Positions 6,073 to 11,555 of a stretch of DNA of 11,555 nt are shown one piece after another. A program made the translations under genes and the position numbers. Positions within the stretch are counted from its first letter, which is position 1. Each line of letters starts with the position of its first letter. Source of the DNA: Bacteroidales bacterium (GTDB lineage Bacteria; Bacteroidota; Bacteroidia; Bacteroidales; UBA932); assembly GCA_017554135.1 (NCBI GenBank), contig JAFZIX010000191.1, positions 1 through 11,555 on the forward strand, in the 5' to 3' direction. The notes beneath the pieces were generated by a model, which worked only from the letters and a program-made list of their open reading frames with translations, did no database searches and had not been told where the DNA came from.

Positions 6073-7941
6073 ATGAATATCCGCATTTCTCTTACTTTGG
6101 TCTGCATGGCACTGCTCTGCGCCTGCACCCCAAAATCTGCAAAAGTTGAATGGGCTCCCGCAGGAGACCATATCCGCACCGCGTGGGCGGAAAACATAAA
6201 CCCTGCGAAAGTCCACCAGGAATATCCCAGGCCCCAGATGGTCAGGGACAACTATCTCAACTTAAACGGCCTATGGGACTATGCCATCACCCCCGGTGAT
6301 GCCACCGAAATGCCTGAACCCGACGGCCAGATACTGGTCCCCTTCCCGCTGGAATCCTCCCTCTCCGGAGTTGCCGGCAGCCTGGATGCAGATCATGCCC
6401 TTTGGTACAAGCGCACGTTCAAACTCCCTTCCGGCTGGAAGAAAAAGGCCGTCATCCTGCATTTCGGTGCGGTCGACTGGGGATGCGAACTCTGGGTGAA
6501 CGGTCACAAGGCCGGCGAGCACAAGGGCGGATACGGAGCATTCGATTTCTATATCAGCCGCTTCCTCACCAAGGGCACCCAGGAACTGGTGCTCAAGGTC
6601 ACCGATGCCACCGAGACAGGCAGCCAGCAGCCCCGCGGCAAGCAGACTTTCAGCCCGGAACGCGGCAGCATCTGGTATCATCCCGTTTCCGGCATCTGGC
6701 AGACGGTATGGGCGGAAGCAGTCGATAAATGGGGCCATATCGCTGATTATCAGGTATTCAGCAATCTCCAGGACGGCACTATCACCGTTTTCCCGGAGGT
6801 CCGCGGAGATGGCGAGGCCGTTGTTGAATTGCTCGAAGGAGGGCTCAACTACGACCCCGAAAAGCCCGGGCACAAGGTCATCGCCAGCGCCACCGCAAGC
6901 GAGGGCAAGGCAGTGCTGAAAGTGGAGGATCCCCAGCTTTGGAGCCCGGAGAATCCCTATCTCTATGGCCTGCGCATAAAACTGGTGAACGACGGCAAGA
7001 CCATCGACAAGGTTGAGGCCTACACCGCAATGAGGGAGATTTCCGTCAAGGAGGATGCGGAAGGCCACAAGCGTATGGCGCTCAACGGCGAGCCGCTCTT
7101 CCACTATGGCCCTCTGGACCAGGGCTGGTGGCCGGACGGTCTCTACACCGCTCCCACCGACGAGGCCCTCAGATTCGACATCGAGCGAACCAAGGAATAT
7201 GGATTCAACATGATTCGCAAGCATGTGAAGGTGGAACCGGACCGCTGGTATTTCCATTGCGACCAGATTGGCATAATGGTATGGCAGGATATGCCCAGCG
7301 TCACCGCTTGCGGAAAGGGTGAATGGGCCCAGGGCATAGACAAGTACGATGCCGGCAATTCCAATCAGTTGGATATGAGGGCCCGTGGCAACTTCATCCG
7401 CGAATGGCAGGAGATCATCAACCAGCATAAGAAGTTCCCTTGCATAGTAGTTTGGGTGCCCTTCAACGAGGCCTGGGGCCAGTTCGACACCGAGAAGATT
7501 GTCCAGATGACAAAACTGATGGACCCGTTCCGTCTGGTGAACATGGCTTCCGGGGGCAACTGGATTTCCGGGGGCGTCGGGGACATCCTCGATTCGCACC
7601 ATTATCCCAATCCTGCAATGCGCATCTGGGATCCGGCACTGGTCAACGTGCTGGGTGAATATGGCGGCATAGGCTTGCCCGTAGAGGGCCATACCTGGAT
7701 GGACCAGCGCAACTGGGGCTACGTGAAACTCTCGAGCGTGGAGGAAACCACCGCCAAGTACGAGGAATTTGCAAAGCAGATAATCCCTCTGGTTAAGGAA
7801 GGATGCTCCGCTGCCGTCTATACCCAGACTACAGACGTTGAACGCGAGGTGAACGGCCTTATGACCAACGACCGCAAGGTGGATAAACTCATCCCCGAGC
7901 GCGTCGCCGCTGCCAACCGCGAGGTTATTGAATCGATGTAA
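6073..7941 (+). CDS. Glycoside hydrolase family 2 lipoprotein (beta-galactosidase/beta-glucuronidase-like)
   Basis: A protein of 622 residues. ATG 6073 is preferred over an in-frame GTG at 6052, which would fall inside the -7 promoter element; it gives a lipoprotein signal ending LLCAC at Cys18. Domains in order: N-terminal jelly-roll sugar-binding domain about 50-218 (LNGLWDYAI, WYKRTF, FGAVDWGCELWVNGHKAGEH, PVSGIWQTVW), an Ig-like beta-sandwich about 225-325, and a TIM barrel from about 330. The barrel carries the acid/base glutamate in FNEAWGQFD (E466) and the probable nucleophile in VLGEYGG (E529). This compact 600-residue form is common in Bacteroidota and lacks the C-terminal domains of LacZ. 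GH2 members cleave beta-galactosides, glucuronides, mannosides or related bonds; the substrate cannot be chosen from sequence alone. As a lipoprotein it should sit in the outer or inner membrane facing the periplasm or surface. A fimbrillin-like gene follows after 30 bases, probably on the same mRNA. Confidence 0.93.
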   Translation: MNIRISLTLVCMALLCACTPKSAKVEWAPAGDHIRTAWAENINPAKVHQEYPRPQMVRDNYLNLNGLWDYAITPGDATEMPEPDGQILVPFPLESSLSGVAGSLDADHALWYKRTFKLPSGWKKKAVILHFGAVDWGCELWVNGHKAGEHKGGYGAFDFYISRFLTKGTQELVLKVTDATETGSQQPRGKQTFSPERGSIWYHPVSGIWQTVWAEAVDKWGHIADYQVFSNLQDGTITVFPEVRGDGEAVVELLEGGLNYDPEKPGHKVIASATASEGKAVLKVEDPQLWSPENPYLYGLRIKLVNDGKTIDKVEAYTAMREISVKEDAEGHKRMALNGEPLFHYGPLDQGWWPDGLYTAPTDEALRFDIERTKEYGFNMIRKHVKVEPDRWYFHCDQIGIMVWQDMPSVTACGKGEWAQGIDKYDAGNSNQLDMRARGNFIREWQEIINQHKKFPCIVVWVPFNEAWGQFDTEKIVQMTKLMDPFRLVNMASGGNWISGGVGDILDSHHYPNPAMRIWDPALVNVLGEYGGIGLPVEGHTWMDQRNWGYVKLSSVEETTAKYEEFAKQIIPLVKEGCSAAVYTQTTDVEREVNGLMTNDRKVDKLIPERVAAANREVIESM

Positions 7942-7971
7942 ATTATAATGGGAACCAATAATCACTCCAAT

Positions 7972-9009
7972 ATGAATCGTTTGTTTTATATATTGGCAAT
8001 TATAGGTGGGATGTTTTGCACGGCATGTAGCCATCAATCATCAGACACTCCAGACAAGAAAAATGGTATAAGCGCCAGGAAAAAGTGCTGGACTATCACC
8101 TCAACAAAAGCCGGTGATGAGGCAACAGCAGGTGATGTAGTCGCACAAGATACTATAGGCATTAATGATGTTCCTTGGAAAGATGGCGAAAAGGTCCTGC
8201 TTTATTGTTCAGATCAAAGTTTCGAAGACTGTTCCTGGAAAGAAGATTTTTATGACGAGAATGGTGTAATTACTGGAGGCTCCAGTGGCACGAATCGGCC
8301 TTCAAAAGAAACTATATGCACGGTATATAAAGCTGATGGAATGAAATGCGCATTAATTCCAGACACCCCTTTGGAAGAAGGAACTTACCGTGCTTTTTAT
8401 CCGGCGTATGATTTCGCGTGGTATGATATGATTCACTTATCCTTCCTTTACGAGAATAAAGGAAAAGAGACGGATCCGCAGACAGCTCTTATTAATCACC
8501 AGGATATAGTGGTTTCTGATTCAGTTTCATATAAAAAGGGAGAACCGCTGGAGTTTGTCTTGAATCATATCCTTGCCTTGATTGACATTGATATTTACCC
8601 TCCAAAAACAGGTAATTATTCTTATCTAAAACTAGCCGCGGAAGTGGCTGCATTTGGGGCTAAGGTCGATTATTTCTTAGATAGAGACAGTATCCTGGAT
8701 CAGGTTCATGGCGACTGGTTGAATTACACCACTCTACGATGCAACAGCAGGTTTACAGAAGAAGGTGTTATATTCAAGACATCAACAGGGCTGCTTCCGG
8801 TGCAGTATGATGGGCTGCCTGTGCGCATTCATATTATCTACGAAGACGGAACCCATTATGTATCCGAACCCTTTGCAATGCCTTCTTTGAATTACGGGGT
8901 AGAGAACCAACTTGTCGTAAAGGATTTCAAACAGACGAATGATCCTTTAATCGGCTTCTTTGCTGATTTTGGAGAATCTTCAACTAATCAAGACTACATC
9001 TTTAAATAA
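7972..9009 (+). CDS. Fimbrillin-like lipoprotein (Mfa-like family, tentative)
   Basis: A protein of 345 residues. ATG 7972 is chosen over ATG 7948 because it starts directly at the signal peptide MNRLFYILAIIGG, ending FCTAC with Cys19 as the likely lipid anchor. Family-like marks are the TSTKAGDE segment (43-50), AFYPAYDF (141-148), and the block DIVVSDSV ... LEFVLNHILALIDIDI (178-208), where fimbrillin-family proteins of Bacteroidota usually have a strand-helix-strand with F.H.la.i.i. Such proteins form pilus subunits or related surface lipoproteins. No usher-like or tip genes lie nearby, so it may be a lone surface protein. Base composition drops: by hand count 8161-8220 is 37% GC and 8461-8520 is 43%, against 68% at 7081-7140 in the GH2 gene, which suggests a different origin or weak expression. 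Family assignment rests on pattern memory and is moderate. Confidence 0.6.
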   Translation: MNRLFYILAIIGGMFCTACSHQSSDTPDKKNGISARKKCWTITSTKAGDEATAGDVVAQDTIGINDVPWKDGEKVLLYCSDQSFEDCSWKEDFYDENGVITGGSSGTNRPSKETICTVYKADGMKCALIPDTPLEEGTYRAFYPAYDFAWYDMIHLSFLYENKGKETDPQTALINHQDIVVSDSVSYKKGEPLEFVLNHILALIDIDIYPPKTGNYSYLKLAAEVAAFGAKVDYFLDRDSILDQVHGDWLNYTTLRCNSRFTEEGVIFKTSTGLLPVQYDGLPVRIHIIYEDGTHYVSEPFAMPSLNYGVENQLVVKDFKQTNDPLIGFFADFGESSTNQDYIFK

Positions 9010-9016
9010 GCGCGTG

Positions 9017-9033
9017 ATCAGCAAGTAGCTGAT
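9017..9033. repeat. Short inverted repeat just after the fimbrillin-like gene
   Basis: ATCAGC (9017-9022) and GCTGAT (9028-9033) pair around the 5-base loop AAGTA. No T tract follows, so it is not a terminator by itself; it may stabilise the 3' end of the message ahead of the real terminator, or be chance. Confidence 0.4.
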
Positions 9034-9050
9034 TGACAAAGAATTAGACA

Positions 9051-9084
9051 AAAAAGAAGTTGCCGTTTGGCAACTTCTTTTTTT
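9051..9084. terminator. Bidirectional intrinsic terminator between fimbrillin-like gene and pta
   Basis: GAAGTTGCC (9056-9064) pairs with GGCAACTTC (9069-9077) around the loop GTTT. The stem is flanked by an A run on the left and a T run (9078-9084) on the right, so it ends in a U tract on both strands. It lies 41 bases after the + strand stop and 40 bases past the - strand pta stop, fitting both convergent transcripts. Confidence 0.92.
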
Positions 9085-9124
9085 CTAAAAACTTTAATAC
9101 TCAATATTTTACCAATCACGCCGT

Positions 9125-10132
9125 CTATTTGGCATCCATCGCCTGGCAGGCGGTGATGGCGATGAGGTTGTAGACATCGTCCACCGAGCAGCCGCGGCTA
9201 AGGTCATTGACCGGCTTGGCAATACCCTGAAGGATGGGGCCGATGGCTTCGGCGTGGCCGAGGCGCTGGATCAGTTTGTAGGAAATATTGCCGACTTCCA
9301 GATTGGGGAACACCAGCACATTGGCGTTGCCGGCAATCTCTGAACCGGGAGCCTTCTTCTTGCCCACGGACGGCACGAGGGCGGCATCTGCCTGAAGTTC
9401 GCCGTCGATCTTGAGGGACGGATCCAACTCTTTAGCGAGAGCCGTTGCCTCAACCACCTTGTCTACCACCTCATGCTTGGCGGAACCCTTGGTGGAGAAA
9501 GACAGCATTGCCACACGGGGGTCTGCGAATCCGGCCACACTCTTTGCAGTGCGGGCGGTGCAGACTGCAATCTGCGCCAACTGGCCGGCATCGGGAGCGG
9601 GGGTAACGGCAACATCGCCGATTACCAGCACGCCGTTCTCGCCATATTCGGGAGCCTGGGTAATCATCAACATGGCACCGCTGACGCAGGTGATGCCGGG
9701 AGAGCACTTGATGATCTGAAGGGCCGGACGCAGGGTCTCTCCGGTGGTGGAGAGGGCGCCGCTGATCTGCCCGTCGGCATCTCCGCTCTTGATGATGAGG
9801 CAGCCGAAGTAGAGAGGATCCAGCACGGTCTTGGCCGCGATTTCCGGGGTCATACCCTTGTTCTTGCGAAGCTCAAAGAGGAGGTTCGCGTATTCCGCGG
9901 TCTTGGGGCTGGTGGCAGGGTCGATGATGGTGGCCTTGCCTATGTGCTTGAGGCCGAGTTGTGCGGCATATTCCAGCACCTTTTCCTTATTGCCGATTAG
10001 GATGATATCCGCGAGGCCGTCCGCAAGGGCGCGGTCTGCTGCGGTGATGGTGCGCTCCTCGAAGGATTCAGGGAGCACGATGCGCTGCTTGTTGGATTTT
10101 GCACGCGCTACAATCTGTTCGATCAGTGACAT
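9125..10132 (-). CDS. pta: Phosphate acetyltransferase (phosphotransacetylase)
   Basis: A protein of 335 residues, the short form made only of the PTA/PTB catalytic domain, without the N-terminal regulatory extension of the long E. coli type. It converts acetyl-CoA and phosphate to acetyl phosphate and CoA in the cytoplasm. Key segments are IVLPESFEERT (18-28), DADGQISGALSTTGETLRPA (118-137), VAVTPAPDAGQLAQIA (174-189), SFSTKGSAKH (211-220), DGELQADAALVP (243-254) and the C-terminal NANVLVFPNLEVGNISYK then LSRGCSVDDV (311-320). Ser312, Arg313 and Asp319 line up with the Ser309, Arg310 and Asp316 reported as important in the Methanosarcina enzyme. ATG 10132 follows the ackA stop by 3 bases, so the two are co-transcribed and make ATP from acetyl-CoA together. 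Confidence 0.98.
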   Translation of the reverse strand: MSLIEQIVARAKSNKQRIVLPESFEERTITAADRALADGLADIILIGNKEKVLEYAAQLGLKHIGKATIIDPATSPKTAEYANLLFELRKNKGMTPEIAAKTVLDPLYFGCLIIKSGDADGQISGALSTTGETLRPALQIIKCSPGITCVSGAMLMITQAPEYGENGVLVIGDVAVTPAPDAGQLAQIAVCTARTAKSVAGFADPRVAMLSFSTKGSAKHEVVDKVVEATALAKELDPSLKIDGELQADAALVPSVGKKKAPGSEIAGNANVLVFPNLEVGNISYKLIQRLGHAEAIGPILQGIAKPVNDLSRGCSVDDVYNLIAITACQAMDAK

Positions 10133-10135
10133 ATT

Positions 10136-11344
10136 CTATTTCTTAGTTAGATTCATGGTATCGATTGCAATCATAAGCTCCTCCTCGGTAGGGATCAGAG
10201 CCACTTTCACCTTGGAATCAGGAGCGCTGATGAGAGCCTCTTCGCCGAAGGCCTTCTCGTTGGCGGCAAAGTCAAGTTTCACGCCGATGGAACCGAGTTT
10301 TTCGCAGACGCGGCGGCGCACCTTCGAGTTGTGCTCGCCGATGCCGGCGGTCCATACGATCAGGTCCACTCCGTCCATAACCGCACTGTAGGCGCCAATC
10401 AGTTTCACGATATCATAGGTGAGCTTGTTGATGGCCAGGCGGGCGCGGGGATCTCCGTTCGCAGCGGCTTCCTCGGTTTCACGCATATCGGAGCTGACTC
10501 CTCCGAGACCGATCAGACCGCTCTTCTTGTTCATTATGGTGGTCATCTCGTCCGGGGAGATGTTCTTTTTCTTCATCATGTAGGTGATGACATTGCCGTC
10601 CACGTTGCCGCAGCGGGTGCCCATGATCATGCCCTCGAGAGGGGTGAAGCCCATCGAAGTGTCGATGCACTTGCCGTTCTTGACGGCGGTCACGGATGAA
10701 CCGTTGCCGATGTGGCAGGTGATGATCTTGGAATTATTGATATCCAGGCCCACGAACTCTGCTCCCCTGCGGGATACATACTGATGCGAGGTGCCGTGCG
10801 CGCCGTAGCGGCGTACATGATAATCGGTATAATACTCATAAGGAAGCGCGTACATATACGCGTAATCCGGCATGGTCTGATGGAATGCGGTGTCGAACAC
10901 TACCACCTGCGGGGTCTTGGGAAGCACCTGGGTGATGGCGTGGATGCCGAGAAGATGCGCAGGATTGTGGAGCGGTGCGAAGTCGCAGCAGATCTCTATC
11001 TTCTTCAGCACATCGTCATTTACGAGGCAGCTGCCGTCGAAGAAATCAGCACCCTGCACAATACGGTGGCCGACCGCATCCACATCGTCGAACGATTTGA
11101 GCACCCCGTGCTCAGGGTCTACCAGCGCATCCATGACCAACTTCATGCCCAGCTTGTGATCCGGGATGGGAAGGGCCTTTTCGAACACGGCTTTGCCGGT
11201 GGGTTTGTGGGTGATGTTTCCTTCGGGAAGACCGATTTTCTCTACCAGGCCCTTGGCTCTGATTGCATAATCGGTTGCGCTCTTCATATCAAATAACTGG
11301 TACTTGATGGAGGAGCTGCCGCAGTTGATGACAAGAATAATCAT
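10136..11344 (-). CDS. ackA: Acetate kinase
   Basis: A protein of 402 residues, the normal length. It transfers the phosphate of acetyl phosphate to ADP, giving acetate and ATP, the last step of fermentative acetate formation. It has the ASKHA fold signatures: VINCGSSSIKYQLF (5-18, with Asn7), VGHRIVQG (91-98, Arg94), VFDTAFHQTMP (149-159, Asp151), YGAHGTSHQYVS (180-191, His183), CHIGNGSSVTAVKNG (210-224), EGMIMGTRCGNVDG (237-250, Arg244) and PTEEELMI (385-392). These match the catalytic Asn, Arg, Asp, His and Arg known from the Methanosarcina enzyme. The GTRCGNVDG segment departs from the GTRSGDxDP form seen in E. coli, but the essential arginine is kept. It is the first gene of the ackA-pta operon and has a consensus promoter about 30 bases upstream. 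Confidence 0.98.
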   Translation of the reverse strand: MIILVINCGSSSIKYQLFDMKSATDYAIRAKGLVEKIGLPEGNITHKPTGKAVFEKALPIPDHKLGMKLVMDALVDPEHGVLKSFDDVDAVGHRIVQGADFFDGSCLVNDDVLKKIEICCDFAPLHNPAHLLGIHAITQVLPKTPQVVVFDTAFHQTMPDYAYMYALPYEYYTDYHVRRYGAHGTSHQYVSRRGAEFVGLDINNSKIITCHIGNGSSVTAVKNGKCIDTSMGFTPLEGMIMGTRCGNVDGNVITYMMKKKNISPDEMTTIMNKKSGLIGLGGVSSDMRETEEAAANGDPRARLAINKLTYDIVKLIGAYSAVMDGVDLIVWTAGIGEHNSKVRRRVCEKLGSIGVKLDFAANEKAFGEEALISAPDSKVKVALIPTEEELMIAIDTMNLTKK

Positions 11345-11374
11345 ATCTTTAAATAATGTGTTTCCGATAGCTTA

Positions 11375-11406
11375 CAAATTTAAGAAATTATGCTTACTTT
11401 AGCAAA
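11375..11406 (-). promoter_or_regulatory. Bacteroidota-type promoter for ackA-pta
   Basis: On the - strand, TTTG (11406-11403) and TAAATTTG (11382-11375) are 20 bases apart, an exact match to the TTTG / TAnnTTTG consensus and identical in both boxes and spacing to the promoter at 6021-6052. Transcription should start near 11370, about 25 bases before the ackA ATG. Confidence 0.82.
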
Positions 11407-11410
11407 GTAA
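11394..11410. repeat. 17-base palindrome covering the ackA -33 box
   Basis: TTACTTT (11394-11400) and AAAGTAA (11404-11410) are perfect inverted copies around the 3-base centre AGC. The right half holds the TTTG of the ackA promoter on the - strand, and the element lies 15 bases before the start of the divergent gene at 11426. It could be an operator for a dimeric regulator or a small hairpin in the divergent leader; AT-rich chance symmetry is also possible. Confidence 0.5.
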
Positions 11411-11425
11411 AAAAAGTGAATCGTT

Positions 11426-11555
11426 ATGGATGAGGCGCGGGACATTGTGCTGATATCGTTTCCTTTTGCCGCGGGAGTTGCCCTCGCGCAGTTTTGCGGT
11501 TTTCCCCTGTTCCATATTTCCCTGGCCGCAGTGACCGTTTTATTGACCCTTGCAC
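11426..11555 (+). CDS. N-terminus of a membrane protein, probably ComEC/Rec2-like (cut by window end)
   Basis: ATG 11426 opens a frame that stays open to the window edge (43 codons). The visible part is MDEARDIVL followed by two hydrophobic stretches, ISFPFAAGVALAQF and FPLFHISLAAVTVLLTLA, separated by a short CG turn. The start with a PFaaGvalaq motif before a second membrane segment is how ComEC/Rec2 DNA-uptake channel proteins of Bacteroidota usually begin, but so little is visible that another polytopic membrane protein is possible. If it is ComEC, the product would move single-stranded DNA across the inner membrane in natural transformation. It is transcribed away from ackA, from an 81-base gap; I see only a poor -7-like TACTTTAG at 11395-11402 for it. 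Confidence 0.5.
   Translation, partial: MDEARDIVLISFPFAAGVALAQFCGFPLFHISLAAVTVLLTLA

Noticed and set aside
7948..7971. An earlier ATG for the fimbrillin-like gene
   Set aside because: It adds only MGTNNHSN before the signal peptide; ATG 7972 starts directly at a normal lipoprotein signal, so the shorter form is preferred, though not proven.
6271..8037. An open frame of 588 codons on the - strand, opposite the GH2 gene
   Set aside because: It mirrors the GH2 gene almost exactly, gives a His/Val/Leu-rich sequence with no recognisable motif or export signal, and is explained by GC-rich codon bias leaving few stops on the other strand.
6019..9009. A polysaccharide utilisation locus
   Set aside because: There is a GH2 and a GHL10 gene and a surface lipoprotein, but no SusC/SusD-like pair, no hybrid two-component system and no anti-sigma/ECF pair in the window.

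Overview
This window looks like chromosomal DNA of a member of the Bacteroidales with fairly high GC, perhaps related to Rikenellaceae; the family level is a guess. The evidence is two promoters of the Bacteroidota type (TTTG, 20 bases, TAAATTTG), the lack of clear Shine-Dalgarno sites, several lipoproteins with Bacteroidota-style signal peptides, a fimbrillin-like protein, and close matches to the Bacteroidota style of FKBP, MATE, GH2 and GHL10 proteins. I see no tRNA, rRNA, CRISPR array, insertion sequence, integrase or phage gene.

Left block (1-4172, + strand): the 3' end of a DHH/DHHA1 phosphoesterase, a lipoprotein with two FKBP-like domains, a MATE efflux pump and a membrane-anchored serine hydrolase of the beta-lactamase/PBP fold. 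Gaps are 8, -1 and -17 bases, so the four are probably one operon with coupled translation. A strong two-way hairpin terminator (4177-4205) closes it.

Middle block (4210-9009): two divergent arms start from a 54-base gap at 6019-6072. To the left (- strand) lies a secreted GHL10 (DUF187) glycoside hydrolase, followed 21 bases later by an unusual cysteine-, lysine- and glutamate-rich exported protein. To the right (+ strand), a textbook Bacteroidota promoter drives a GH2 lipoprotein, followed 30 bases later by a fimbrillin-like lipoprotein whose DNA is clearly more AT-rich than its neighbours. A second two-way terminator (9051-9084) closes this arm. This block is the accessory part of the window and suggests cell-envelope or glycan work, but there is no SusC/SusD pair, so it is not a classical polysaccharide utilisation locus.

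Right block (9125-11555): ackA-pta, the acetate/ATP pathway, transcribed to the left from a second consensus promoter that overlaps a perfect 17-base palindrome. At the right edge, a + strand gene begins that looks like the N-terminus of a ComEC/Rec2-type membrane protein.

Most of the window is ordinary core metabolism and transport. The best candidate for something undescribed is the Cys-rich protein at 4210-4848: it seems to be a beta-sandwich-like domain interrupted by CGEKxE hexapeptide repeats, with 26 cysteines in 212 residues.
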